Of a DNA stretch of 64,000 nucleotides, positions 24,440 through 37,102 are shown in pieces. Each line of letters begins with the position of its first letter. Within the stretch, counting starts at the first letter, position 1. Under the pieces are notes generated by a model. That model made no database searches, was not told the origin of the DNA, and saw only the letters and a program-made list of their open reading frames with translations. Made by a program: the position numbers and the translations under genes. Source of the stretch: Nemophila menziesii (taxonomy: Eukaryota; Streptophyta; Magnoliopsida; Boraginales; Hydrophyllaceae); NCBI GenBank assembly GCA_029959085.1, contig JARWIR010000014.1, positions 10,524,001 through 10,588,000 of the forward strand, read 5' to 3'.

Positions 24440-27230
24440 TATTTTTCAAATGCATAATAATATAGATAATAAGAAATGGTTACAAGGTTTAGCCTACTCC
24501 GTAGGGTTCGGTTTCATTACAGATAATAGTGGCTAATTGGGGAGGAATACATGTATTTCAATTCCCAAACAAGGTGCTAAGAAGCTCCTGTTTGGCAACG
24601 CCGTCAGCTGCCCTGTTTCTACCCCTAGACACAAAAGAAAAGGAAGGGGAAGATAGTTCAGCAAAATAATAAATATTACAAATAACGTTTTTAATTGAAT
24701 GATTCAACACGGGAAGTCCTGAAAAAAGAGGCTTCATGATAGTCGCTGAATCATTCTCTATAATAACGCTCCCAAAAGGAAATTTTGAAGCCATCTCTGT
24801 AGCTTTCAAAATTCCCGTGGTCTCTGCCTCTAACACCGAATCTGCTCCAATTTTTCAACTATTACCTGATACAAATTCACCATTAGAGTTTCTTACTACA
24901 CAAGCAATTGCAGCTCCGAAATCTGAGAAAGCTGAATCACAATTAATTTTAAATTTATTTGGAGGAGGTTTTTTCCATTTATCTTTAAATTTAGTATTTT
25001 GTTTAATATTTTCATTATTATTTTTATCTAACGTACTATTATTATTATCCCCAACTTTAATATCTAAAAAGTTGACATCGTTAGGGTTTGAAATTTTATA
25101 ATATTCTTTCCAAGTTTGAATAACTTTATTAATTGTGTTTAAGGGGTCGCACTTTTTTCCATTATAGATAAAGTTATTTCTATCTTTCCAAATATGCCAC
25201 ATTATAATGCAGATAAGTTCTAGAATCCTATCGTTATTATTAAATTTTTTTGCAATGTTTTGTACTTGATTTAACATCTACTGGTCTAACTTTACAGTTG
25301 AATCATTGTCTGTTTTTAAATTAAGAGGACTAGTGAACCATACACTTTTAGCATAGGGGTATCTAAAGAGCATATGTTCCACTGTTTTAATATAATTATC
25401 ACAAATTTTACAAATATTATTTTTACTACATTTCCGGTTAAAAAGTTTTTCTTCAGTAATTAAGAGGTTTCTAACCGCTTTCCACATAAAGTTTCTAATT
25501 TTAGGTTGGGTTTCCATTTTCCAAATTAGTTTCCAAAGGGGTTTATCCCTAGTAATAGAGGATGTAGGTTTATTTTTATCTTTAGTGCTTTGAATTATAA
25601 TTTCATCTTCTTTCATTTTATGATATGCTTCTTTGATTGTATATGTACCTTTTTAACAATAATCAATACATATTTGGTCTTCACATAATACCTTAGGTAT
25701 TATAATTTTTTCTATTTTTTCTTTGATTTTCTTAGGATAGATTTGATTGAGTAAATCAATATCCCAAGATTTATCATTTTTAATTAGTTGATTAACCCAA
25801 ACAAGGTTACACTTTTTTTGTTTAAGTGATTGTTTATCATTACATATCCAACTATGCTCATAGATATTGATATTAATACCATTGCCTACTTTCCATTTTA
25901 TGTTGTTTTTAAAAGTATCTCTACCTATGAGAATACTTCTCCAACCCCAAGATGGTGAGCTTCCAATTTTAGCTTCAAGGAAACTACAATTTTTGAAATA
26001 TTTTCCTTTTAGGAGTCTATAAAGAAGAGATTATTTTTTATTTAGTAGATTCCAAGCTTGTTTTCCTAACAGAGCTTTATTCATTAGGTGTAGGTCCATA
26101 AACCCTAATCCACCTTCAAATTTTGATATAGTGAGTAGGTCCCACTTGGCCCAATGTATTATTTTTTTTACCTTTATCACCCCACAAAAAATGAGCAATA
26201 ATAGAATGAATTTTAGTTATTATATTTTTTGGAAGAATAAAGTTAGACATTAAATAGTTAGGCAAGCTTTGGATGATTGCTTAATTAGGATTTCTTTTCC
26301 TCCTTCAGAAAGGAATAGGGTTTTCCAATTTTCAAATTTATGTAGAATTCTATCAATTAAAAATTGGAGGTCTTTTGATTTTGTTCTACTCCATTCAGTT
26401 GGAAGTCCTAAGTAGTTACCTAGGTTGTTAGTCCTTCTCATATTTAATCTTTTAGTCATTACATTTTAGATAAAAGTTGGTGTATTAGGGCTAAAAATGA
26501 CCCCACATTTATTAAGGTTAAGACATAAGTCAGTGGAATTTTTATATTTGTTCATAATATCATTAAAGGATTGTATTTCAATGTTATCAGTATTAAGGAA
26601 GAAAAGACTGTCATCAACAAAGAGTAAGTGAGTGATAGCTGGACAGTTGTTTCCAATTTTAGTTCCTTTGAGAAGATGATTCTCTTTTTTATCTCTAATT
26701 AAATCATTTAGAGTTTGTGATATTAGACAAAAAATTAAAAGTGAAAGTGGACCACCTTGTCTTATTCCCCTGGTAGGTTTTTGTATTTGGTGAACCTCAC
26801 TGTTAATTAGTATTGAGTAGGTTACAGAGGTAATACATACCATAAGTTTCCTTACCCAATCTTTATTAAAACCAATTTTAATTAGGAGATCTTGTAGGAA
26901 ACCCCATTCTATATATTCATAAGTTTTTTTAATATCCGCTTTAACTGCACCCATATATTTTTTGGTTTTTTTCCTTCTTTTAATATGGGTAATTAATTCA
27001 TGTGCAATCATAGTATTTTCCAGTATCATTCTGTTAGGAGTGAATGCATTTCGATTTTCTCCCACAAGGGAAGTCATATAAGGGTGTAATCATAACCAAT
27101 ATTCTTGCTATAATTTTATATATAAAATTAGAACAACTAATTGGTCTATAGTGTTTAACCTTTGGGTCTTGAGAAACTCCTATATCTTTTCTCCATTTTA
27201 TATTTTTCTTTTCGTCGGGCGAAAAGGTGT
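24440..27230 (-). pseudogene. 5'-truncated LINE on the minus strand (RT, zf-RVT, RNase H)
   Basis: Reading right to left: KHYRPISCSNFIYKIIARIL at about 27150-27090, RT core 27077-26466 with ADIKKTYEYIEW, GIRQGGPLSLLIFCLIS and LLFVDDSLFF (FVDD instead of FADD), SEGGKEILIKQ at about 26300, zf-RVT at 25616-25278 (WKLIWKMETQPKIRNFMWKA, C--C--H/C pattern), RNase H at about 25000-24558 (KINCDSAF, LEAETTGILKA, IENDSATI, RNRAADGVAK). Stops and frameshifts separate the pieces. The endonuclease is lost. It belongs to a different subfamily from the adjacent plus-strand LINE. Its 3' end lies within about 20 bp of that LINE's duplication. Confidence 0.85.
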
Positions 27231-27535
27231 CACTTATCCACGTTAGCCAATACCTAGTCTTCCGAATTGGAGGGTTAGCTGAATCTGTTGCCCCCTCCAA
27301 GCTGATAGCTGCCTAACTTTCCGCGCCGCTCTGTCAGACCATCAATTATACCGTCTTGAAATGTGCCTGAAGGACATGTTCCCATGTTCTTCAGCAGCCC
27401 TCCATATCTGCTTAATGAATGGTCTGATCTTCCACCACACCATTGGCAACGATGTGATACCTTGAATTAACTCAAGGTTGTCGGAGCAGATAACTGTTTT
27501 CCTGCCTGTATCCTGGCAACGATGTGATACCTTCT
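27231..27535 (-). pseudogene. Fragment of another LINE RNase H domain with a 20-bp internal duplication
   Basis: On the minus strand, 27500-27290 reads ICSDNLELIQGITSLP, WWKIRPFIKQIW, FRHISRRYN and SDRAARKV, matching the end of LINE RNase H domains (compare FYSDNLDLIQGI and NRKFNNVTD). TGGCAACGATGTGATACCTT occurs twice, at 27444-27463 and 27514-27533, at the 5' edge of the fragment. It is truncated on both sides, abutting the LINE RT fragment on the left. Confidence 0.75.
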
Positions 27536-28256
27536 TTTTTTTTTTATTAAAGATCTCAACTAATATTTTACATTATAATTTAAAAATCATTTTACCATTA
27601 AACTTATTTTTTATTTTTTTATTTTTATATATACTAAATTATAAACTTTAATATTTTTATAATTCAGAATTTGGTTCTTTCTCCTTTCCATCTAACACTC
27701 ACATAGTACACTTACACAAAAACTCTCATTCTCTCACTCATGCAGAGATTTTTAGATCTGCCATGGCTAAACCAGCACTTCAATGACCAAGCCACTCGAG
27801 GACCAAGCCTTGAGCTTAGAGCTTTTGCTGTAAGGTCAGACCAGCAAGAGAGCCACCATGTCATCTGTTCTGCCGAGGTCCACAACACTCACTATTTTAA
27901 TTTCGATACTCGTTATTTTTCCGATACTCTATATTATTTTTACGATACTCTATATTTTTTTCCGATACTTTATATTTTTTCTGATACTCTATATTTTTTT
28001 CTGGTGGTCGGTGGCCGGAGGTAGGTGGGTAGTGGGTACTAGGTAGAGATGAACAGTGACAACACTCAACAATTTCTTTTTGTATTTTAGTATTAGTAAG
28101 GGTATTTTAGTATTTGGTCATCCTTGAGGTCTCTTTAAAGAAATTAGATTCCTACTAGTTCCTATAGGACGAAAATCTAGTCTCCAAGACACTATGTCTC
28201 GTTCACCCTAGTTTCTATAGTAGTTGACTGGTTGACAATTCTGTATACATTGAGAG
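27536..28256. other. AT-rich spacer with a short tandem repeat
   Basis: No gene is recognised. 27896-28005 holds about five degenerate 20-22-bp units of the form ccgatactctatatttttt. The small frames at 27740-28046 simply read through this array. Confidence 0.6.
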
Positions 28257-28938
28257 TAGGGCAGAGCGGAATTTTACCAAAACCGAAAATCGAGTTAATT
28301 TTAACCAAACCGACCCAAAAGGTACGTTAATTTTTACCTAGGTCAACCTTACCCATTGGGTTACCTTATGATATTTTGGGTCCATGTATTTTACCTATAT
28401 ATTAACTTAGCTATTGGGTTCAACTTACCCATAACAAAAAACCGTGTAATAAGAAAAATATACAAAACATGCATATCCGAGAAGTCTTTCATTTACCTTC
28501 TCGAATATTCCAAATGTCACTACCGAATCTCCGATCAACCTAGGCTTTTGATATTCAAACAAAATGTCGTTTTTTGTTAAAGTTATGTAATGTAGAGTAC
28601 TGTACTTTGGTTTGTAATAGATTGTAATTTATTTTGAACTGTTTGATACACGACTTTTTGGATTGTAATGTCAAAATTGTAACTTTGATTTATAGAAGTA
28701 TAATGATATCAGTTTTTTCAGAATTTATCATTTTTTTCTTAACTTTTTCATGTGTTAAAAAGAATTTAAGTAATGTTAACTAATAAGGGTAAACCAAAAG
28801 GTAACCTGAATCAACCAGAGGGTAAATTTTTTTTACCCTACCCTTGGGTTACCCAAGCAATTTTTTAAACCAAAATATATTACTCTTGGTTTACCCTAGC
28901 CTCAAAACCCGAGAAAAACCGATCCGTACTCTCCACTA
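28257..28938. mobile_element. hAT-like non-autonomous element (682 bp) with 8-bp duplication
   Basis: Flanked by exact ATTGAGAG copies at 28249-28256 and 28939-28946. The left end reads TAGGGCAGAGCGG; the reverse complement of the right end reads TAGTGGAGAGTACGGATCGG, an imperfect inverted repeat. Both subterminal regions contain opposed accaaaccgaccc / ggtaacc-type blocks (28300-28370 and 28790-28900), so the ends can fold on each other. No transposase is present. An 8-bp duplication and a TAGGG-type end suggest the hAT superfamily. Confidence 0.72.
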
Positions 28939-28946
28939 ATTGAGAG

Positions 28947-31900
28947 TGAGAGTTGATTCAGGGATAAGTTCCATATGTAACAAAAAAGAGCCAAAGTATA
29001 AATCTCTCTCATCTCTTTCTTTCTTTTTTATTTCCCTTTTTACCTTTTCTGATAATTTAGCCAAAACTTTTGCAAAACTTCTTCAAAGATTTACCTTACT
29101 AGACTCAAGTTTTTCGAAAAATTCATCTAATTTTATTCACTCTTTCTTTATTTACAAAATCTTTTGATCTCTTTCCTCTGTTTTCTATGTTTTTCACATT
29201 TCCCTTGACAAACCAAACATGAATTTTTATTTCACAAATCATCCTTTCGGTAGAGATTGTGAACTTGTAATCACACCTGAAAACAACACAAAGTATAAGG
29301 TAATTAGCGAACCGATTTGCTAAACTCATGTTCAACGAATAAGTCAGTTTCATCTTTCTAAGAAATAACATTATTAAACATTGGGGTCTTACTGAATGGT
29401 GGACACTAAGAGATTAGGTAACGCTGCCATCATTAAGTTTGAAAATGAAGAGGACAAGTAACGAGTATGGTCACAACGACCTTGGACAATTATGAGCAAA
29501 CACTTTGCCATTAATCTGTTTAAAAACGACGTTAAGAATGAAGTAACCCATACCACTTTGTGGGTTCAACTATCAGGCACACCTACAAATCTCCTCACCC
29601 AAAAATGGATTGAGAAACTGATGAGCTATTTTGGCGATGTACATAAAGTTGAGCTATCGGAATCAACTATCATTGATGAACATTCCACCACAAGAATGCA
29701 GGTAGACTGGAAATATCACATCCAGTCATTGCGGGTATCAATTTTTGGGAAGATGAGAAAACCTAGATCTAGATTAAATTTAGGTATGAAAATATAGGTC
29801 AGGTTTGCTAGGGGTGTGGGCCTTTTGATATTGAGGAGAGTTTGTATGAAAATGCTAAGATTTAACCAAAATTAGGAAGCTGGGTGAAATTATCTACAAG
29901 AGGCCCATCACACTCATGTCTATTATACGAAGCTAAGAGTGAATTTAGAGATGGGTCATTCATCAATGGAGGTAAGAAAAGTTTCAAACCAAGTTGGTAT
30001 CCAAAACTCACTAAACCGTCTAATAAAGGTGAGGGTAAGGCATCAAGTATTAAGGACGAGTGTATAACTATGGTGGAGAAGAATCCAAAAAAATTCAAAT
30101 TTGATGGTAAAATTGATAGTGGCGATATAAAAGACAAAGCAGATACTAAGGGTAGTGATATGAGTGTACAACTTGTTTCTGGAAAGAAGAAAGAAGAAAG
30201 AAGAAAGAAGAAAGAAGAAAGAAGAAAGAAGAAAGAAGAAAGAAGAAAGAAGAAAGAAGAATGAAGAATGAAGAAAGAAGAAAGAAGAACAAAAAGAAAT
30301 AAAAATGGCTGATCTAGCTGCTGAACTGGTTAAAAAATTGAATACTACTCCAATGCATATTGAAGACATTGCATTTGGTTCATTTCCAAGCCTAAGTTAA
30401 GGAGGCCCAAATAGATCATCATACTTAGACAACCCAAGTCTTTCTATCATATCCCCTAAACCCAAAACCCCACCTATTAATTCATTGGAATATAACTTAG
30501 CCCTAAATTAAACTCCTCATATATCTACAAACATCTCTATTCCTAATATTATTACCATATCATCTCAGATCACCCCTAACATCATCCTAATCAGTTCTAG
30601 CCTAACATATACTACGACAACACCCATTACTGAGCTGGTCCAATCTCCTTTTACCCCAAAAACTTCACATAAAATCTCTAGGTATGATGATGATGAAGTT
30701 ACAGAGAATGGAAGGTTATCAATTAGAAGAAGTTTTAGAATGGATAATACGCCTAAACGGGTGAATTCGAAGGCTAATGGAAGCTAAAAAATTAAAAATT
30801 TTGCTCGTCCTTTAAGAAGTTGATGGGTACTTAGCACAAGGAGGATTTGAGTAAGGGTATAAATGATGGAGAGACTATGAAGTCACAATCAAGTGCAACT
30901 ATCGAGGTTTGCAGGATTGACCAAATTCAATCCCTCGCAAGATCATGATACACGTCGCCTGGAACTGTTAGGGGATTGTCACACCTCTGTCCGTCCAGAC
31001 CATTGTGGACATCTATTCTAGATATCGACCCAAGGTAATTTTTCGGTTTGAAACTAAAAATCCCATGTCTATTCATATTAAGTTGTCGAGCATTAATAAA
31101 ATGGATCTAATTACCACTCTGGAACCTAATGGGGTGAGTGGGTGATTAATACTAGTTTGTAATAACTGATAAACATGATGAGTATATATATTGTGAATTT
31201 GAAAAAATTGAAAAATGAATAATTACCAAACAACATATGTTAATGGGGCCCCCTATGATAAAGAAAAAGTTAAACCCCTTGAAAAATTCAGTAAGTGTGC
31301 TTCCTATAAAGATTTGGCCTAGAACCTTAAGGATAATTTAACAATATAAGGTTTCTATAAGAAAAAACGGGGGGAATTAATAAGTTTAAGAACACCATGA
31401 AGTGCTTTAATGGTTGTATTAAAACACGCCTATAACTTATTAATAATGGATGTGACTTCTCTTGGTCCAATAGAAGAGATGGATCAAGTATTATTAAAAT
31501 CTCACTTGACAGATGCACGTGTAACGAAAATTGGTCTAAGGTCTACCCTAATTCTTGCGTTACTTTTTTGCCAGCTCTTGGGCCAGATCATAATTTACAA
31601 ATATTACTTTGGAAATTTATGGATTGAAGAAAAGGAACGTTTTGAGATTATTAAATATGTGTGGGAATTTAGGAGAACTATAAATAATATTATTAAGAAT
31701 AGGTTAAGTTTTAACCTGAATATGTGTAAAAGACTCCTAATTGTATGGAGTAAAAAAAATTCCATAAAAATAGAAAAAATATTGATATATTAATGTATAT
31801 ACTCAAAGAAATCACCAATATAACAAATCTTAATGAGATTAAAAAAAACGAGTAATAGTGTAGTAAGAGAAATAAATATTATATGGAAAAGAGAGAAATA

Positions 31901-33010
31901 TTTTTGGGCCTTAAGGTCCATAACTAATTGGTTTAAAAAGGTGATAAGAACACAACTTATTTTCAAGCCACCATCAAAGAAAGAAGAAGTTTTAATGAAA
32001 TCCCTAGAATTCTAGATGATGAAGGAAAGTGATGGATGAGAGTATATATGTGAATAATAATATTCTTACTTACTTTAATAACATCTCTAGAAGCATTGGT
32101 CCTAGAGACTTCACTGCAATCTTAGATGTTATCAAACCAATGATCACTAAAACATGAATAAAGACCTTCTAAAACCTATTGAGATTTCTAACATTGAAAT
32201 TTCTATACATGAATTAGAGCTAATAGGCTCTTGGACCCGATGGTTACAAAAGTTTCTTTTATAAAAAATACTGGAGTATTATTAAACTAGAAGTTATTAA
32301 AGTAATTAACAATTTTTGGTATAAGGATGAGAGTCTTGAGGATATTAACCAGACATTTATCTCTCTTATACCGATATTGATAATTTTGGAACTATAAAAC
32401 ATTTAGATTAATCAGTGTGTCTAATAATATCTATAAAATTATTTCCATTATTCTAGTGAATAGGCTTCAACCCCTTATGATAATATAATTGACGAAAACC
32501 AATCAACTTTTGTCCCTGTTAGACATATACTTATGATTACACATAAGGTGTGTAATTTTTTAAAAGAAAAGAAAACCTCTAAAAAAATACATTATGATTA
32601 TAAAGGTAGATATATAAAAGGCCTAGTAGTTTGTGGAATGGGATTTCAAACACTACGTTACGAAAAAATGGGATTTGAAGGTAAATGGTGTAAAATATTA
32701 TAAATTATGTATCTTCCGTGTCTTATTTAGTGTTGATTAATGGTCAACCCCATTAAATGAGTAAACCACAAAGAAGAATAAGGCAGGGGGACCATTTATA
32801 CCCCCCTCGTATTCTGTATTGTTACACAAACACTATCAGCCTTAATTCAGAAGAAGGTAGATGATGGTTTTTTATCTAAAGGTATTAAAATGCAAAAACA
32901 TTGTCCCAATATGACCCACTTTCTTTTTGCTGATGACAATGTATCTTTCCCAAATGTTAGTTACGAAGAAATAAACAGTTTTAATGACATTATAAATAGG
33001 TATACATATT
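28947..33010 (+). pseudogene. Degenerate LINE with DUF4283-type ORF1, cut by an LTR element
   Basis: ORF1 (about 29400-30390): AIIKFENEEDK, WSQRPWTI and LWVQLSGTPTNLLTQKWIEK form the DUF4283 pattern of plant LINE ORF1; a decayed zinc knuckle follows near 29800 and then a Lys/Glu-rich tail. ORF2 is broken everywhere but readable: endonuclease C-terminus near 31450-31600 (LGPDHNLQ in a shifted frame), RT with FRLISVSNNIYKIISIIL at about 32400, GGPFIPP at about 32790 and FLFADD at about 32925-32942. The sequence stops at 33010, where the LTR of element A begins; its continuation should lie beyond the window. Confidence 0.82.
30182..30292. repeat. 7-bp (agaaaga)n microsatellite in LINE ORF1
   Basis: About fifteen near-perfect 7-bp units. 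Because 7 is not a multiple of 3, the protein repeats every 7 residues as KKKEERR. The array has expanded a Lys/Glu-rich part of the old ORF1. Confidence 0.92.
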
Positions 33011-34474
33011 TGATGTCTCCATATTTGTGATATATATATTAATCTAAGCTTGACATATTATTTCAGGTATATTTTGTTAATTGTTAAGGGATTTTTCTCC
33101 GTTCTTAGATTATCTCTTAATTCATGTCTTGATTTGGAGATTTATCACTTCTGTAGCATTTTTGGTATACTTTTTGTGTTAATGTGAAACTCTAAAGTAA
33201 AAGGAAATAATTAGAGGCCAAATCAATATCAAGGAGTTAAGAAAAGAAGATACAACGTGAAATCTAGAGATAAAAGGAAACAAAGTTGAATTAGGAAAGG
33301 AATATCTACCGAATAAACCTGCCATGCTGAAAAGTCATCTAGTGTTTTGAAAACTGTAGAAATCCTATTACAAATTTGGAGGTGATATTTTATGGGTAGA
33401 TAGATCTTTAAATTACGGTCATTTCCATACAAAATTCACAAAAATACGATAAGTAACGAAGGATATATGACCAAATCATTGAAGCAGTGTTTATCTTGTC
33501 CTATATTTTAGGAAACGAATTTAAATTAGAAAAGGACTCCAATAACTTGCCTTGCAATCCAATATTTCGACCTAGGGTTAGCTAACACCTAAATACACCT
33601 ACTTATCATTGTAAGCATGTACTTTCTTAATTATTAGTCCATAGTATCAAGTAGCATCATCAGGAGAAGCAAGTTGATAATATGTATCTATCTTTTAAAC
33701 AAATTCTCCCATAGCTTGGGTTTTGCATATGTATAATCTTTGAATTATTTATCTTCATTTTATGTTATTTTGGGATTAAACTTTAAATTGATTAAGCTTC
33801 TTATCTATTTCATATATTTGTTATATGTGCTTTTATTTCTTGACAGTAGTTCTTGCTAGTGCACGAGTATAGACTACCCCATTAATAGTAGTTGGATGGT
33901 TACTCAAAAGGGGTGTTCAACTATCGAAACACCACAAAAACGTCTAGTATGCGGTAGTGATCCTGACGCGCTTGCCTAACTAGATAGTCATTAGCGTTTG
34001 AGATTAACCGCCGATCATTGCGCAGGGTCCCCTTAACCAAGTCCCCTAGTAATTGTTAGGTTGACACCTAAGTCCACCTGGAAGGGGGTTAGGAGGAATA
34101 TAGAATTCTGACTACTTTCTCTAAGAGTTATATTCACCCTAATAACTGAAATATAGACTTATAAGGATAAGTGCATACTAGCAAACCTAAGCTATACTTC
34201 TCATCTACACTCTATTTACTTCTATTATTTGCTTTTAGTAGTTTAATTATTACTCTCTCAATTATTCATCTCTATAATTTGTCTTGTAATTTAACAATTA
34301 ATCTCTTCTCTAAACACGATTCTAAGCTAACAAGCTTAATCCCTGCGATTGAATCTTACTTATCAACTAAACTTGCAAGCGATTTGTGATACTTGTAGTG
34401 AGTTTCCGTGGTTGTTAAGGGTGTGAAACCTTATCTTTATTTATCCTTATTTTATCACACTCTTGGCCCCACCA
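33011..34474 (+). repeat. 5' LTR of element A
   Basis: 1464 bp, TGATGTCTCC at the start and ACCA at the end, 6 bp before the primer site. It contains the family landmarks ttcgacctaggg, a damaged TATA region (acctaaataca near 33589), and the cccattaatagtagttgg / ggaaggggtg / gcggtagtgat block. Confidence 0.9.
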
Positions 34475-34480
34475 AGTTTT

Positions 34481-34498
34481 TGGCGCCGCTGCCGGGGA
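34481..34498 (+). promoter_or_regulatory. Primer-binding site of element A (tRNA-Asp type)
   Basis: TGGCGCCGCTGCCGGGGA, complementary with one mismatch to the 3' end expected for plant tRNA-Asp, the primer used by Athila-lineage elements. Confidence 0.85.
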
Positions 34499-34681
34499 TT
34501 TTATTATGTTTAGTTTTTAATGTAGTAGTTTTTAGTGTAGTAGTTTTTAGTTGTTTTCAGTTTTATGCTTTGTTTTTCTTTTTGTCTCTTTCAGGTTCTT
34601 TAGGTCTTGGTGTATGTACTCAAACCCTGAGGACATATAAGAGCTTATATAAAACGCTTGAGAGAAGAGAAGAAGGAAGCC

Positions 34682-35935
34682 ATGTCTTTAGTTAGAGATA
34701 ACGAAGATTTACCTAGGAGGGACAATCTTAACCCACAAATTCCTATTCCTTCACCAGTAGCACCACAAGGAGCGTTTCGCCCTAATAATCAACGTCACTA
34801 ACAATACATCCTAGGTTCGGGAGCACCTTTTCGAGTTCAACCATTAGGGATTCGCCCTCTAGTGATCCAAGCCACAAAATTCAGGCTCGATCAGGGTATG
34901 CTTAGTCATTTTGCGAGCTATGGACACTACAGTGGTGTAGGAGCTCAAGATCCGGTAAGAGCGATTTTAAAATATTTGCAGATATGTGAGGCCTACATTA
35001 CTCAGGGCATCACACACGAGCAACTGTATGAATATATGTTTCTGTTTTTCTTGACCGGATGAGCTGGTGAATGGTTCGAAAGACAAGAATTAGATTCACT
35101 TATGACTTGGAGTGAGCTACAAGTAGCATATTCAACCGATTTTACCCGAAAAGCATGAGATTAAAAGATCAAATGGAGCTTGCAAGTTTTCGCCAAGAGA
35201 ATGATGAAAATGTCGAAGAGGCATAGACAAGATCTCAACATAAATTATCAAGATGTCTGCTCATGGTTATACCATAGCTCTACAGTTAGCAATGTTCTAT
35301 CAAGATATTGATGTAGAAAGTAGATTGAGGGTAGATAATATTGGAAGAGGAGGATTTTTGTCCATGGATCCCGTAGAAGCTACAGAAGGTATGGAACGAA
35401 TAATTGAAACTGAAAGGAGCTGGCCTCTATCATGAGCTCCTATTACAAATAATAAAGTCACACTTTGATTAGGTACATAATCTGCTTATAACACCAAGCT
35501 CTCCACACTGGAGAATCACGTTAAGCAAATGTCACTCAAGATGGAGTAGCATTTTCAAAGGAATCTAGCCGAAATGAATGTAGTGCAAGAGGCACAAAGT
35601 TGTCTGCGTTGCGAGGTGAATAGTCATGAATGGGAAGAGTGTGAAGGCAATCCAGAATTTGTGTACTTTATATCAAACCGTGGGAATTACCAATTTGGTA
35701 ATCGGAATCATCCAGGTATGCAGTATTTTAACCCTTATAGGGTTGCGAATCCAAGTAATAAATATCAACCATGTCCCAAGAACAACACTTACCAACAAAG
35801 ATCTCAAGGTCCCTATCAAGGGAACCAAAATTATAACAAACTAGTCCGTCCACCGAAACCAACCTATAATGCTTATGCCAATAATCTGGCCGGAAAGCCT
35901 TGCCACAACATCCTCAAGAAGGAGCTGGGTTAGAT
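34682..35935 (+). pseudogene. gag of element A, broken
   Basis: Starts MSLVRDNEDL at 34682. The retrotransposon gag domain is readable as GMLSHFASYGHYSG, DPVRAILKYLQICEAYIT and LFFLTG, followed by the nucleocapsid zinc knuckle CLRCEVNSHEWEEC (C-x2-C-x4-H-x4-C) near 35598-35640 and an Asn/Tyr/Gln-rich segment. Several stops and at least one frameshift (near 35140) disrupt it. Confidence 0.8.
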
Positions 35936-36099
35936 AAAAAAATGGAAGACTTTATGACTATGATGAAAAATAATATGAAGTTATGTCAAGAAATTATCAA
36001 TGATCAAGGGGGCGCGATACATGTCTTAAAAATGAAAGTCTCTCAAATAGCGAAGGAATGAGCTCCACAAATAGGCTTAGGAACTAACAAAGTGAAGGC

Positions 36100-37102
36100 A
36101 ACAGAAAATGGTGACAACGGTGTTGGGTTCGAAGCATGTAAGGCGATATGCGTTGAAACAGAAAAGAAAGAGGAATCACCACCTACTGTAGAAATTAACT
36201 AGAGGTTCCAGAAGAAGAAGAAACAACCAAGCCTAGGCAAGAAGAAGCTGAGGACGTACTTCTACTCAAGGACATTCAAGAAGAGATCACAGTCATTACA
36301 AGCTAGCAGAGCTATAGAGAAAGATGAAGAGCCCTCAAGTGATAGAACACAACAGGTAGTTTCACCTGCCGTGCAAATAGAGAAATAAGAAGTGGTTGCA
36401 CATGCTGTGTAAGAGGTAGAAGAAAAGGCAGTGGGCTCGCCACCTATTCTTTCATCAATGTCATCACCCACTCCTATGATACATCAAAAGGGTGACATTG
36501 AACTCAAGGCATTTGTAGAGGCGTATAGTGAAAAAAAAAAAATAAACGCACAAATGCTTGAGATTGTTGAGAAAGGGATTACACCGCACAGGTATTTACG
36601 AAAGCTATTTCAAAAAAAGACGCGAGTGTACAAGCCAGGGTAGAGACTGTGACTCATACTGAGAGAGTCTCGAGAAGAGTAGAGAAGGAGATACCATTTA
36701 AGCTTCATGATCCGAGAAGTTTCAACCTTCACATTCAAATTAGTGGTAAGCTCAAGGTGAAAGCCACGCGTGATATGGGATCAAGTGTGAATCTTATGCC
36801 CAAGTCTATGTTCGATAGGCTTGGCATCAAGAATGTGGAGAAAGCTCCCGTGAAACTACAATTCGCGGATAGCTCAGTAACAGAGGACGTTCATGTCCAA
36901 GTAGGTAACTTAACCATCCCCAATGACTTTGTTGTTCTTATTAATGATGTAGATATAATAGGTTCCAATCATACTGTGAAGGACATTCTTGGCCACAAGC
37001 CAAAGCATCATATACTTACAGGAGGGAACAATTACCCTCCGTGCTAAAAACGTATCATAGACATTCTACGTCTTGGGTAATAAACCAATAAAATTAAATC
37101 CC
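36100..37102 (+). pseudogene. Protease region of element A, interrupted by element B
   Basis: The linker region (FVEAYSEKK, NAQMLEIVEKGITP) and protease core (RDMGSSVNLMPKSMFDRLG, LQFADSSV, LTIPNDFVV) match the same region of elements B, C and D. The active-site triplet is D-M-G, within the D-x-G variation seen across this family (DLG in D, DVG in B and C). A frameshift after 36990 and then the element B LTR at 37103 end it. Confidence 0.8.

Larger units (their letters stand above)
33011..37102 (+). mobile_element. Athila-like element A: 5' LTR, gag, protease (rest beyond the window)
   Basis: Ty3/gypsy retrotransposon of Athila type: TGATGTCT LTR start, ACCA LTR end, tRNA-Asp-type primer site, gag and protease in order. 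Inserted into the RT region of the LINE at 28947-33010 and itself interrupted at 37102/37103 by element B inside the protease. Its pol, tail and 3' LTR must lie to the right of 64000. By eye the coding parts are full of stops, so it is older than D. Confidence 0.85.

Noticed and set aside
30043..30369. 108-codon minus frame rich in Phe and Ser
   Set aside because: It is the reverse reading of the (agaaaga)n microsatellite in LINE ORF1.
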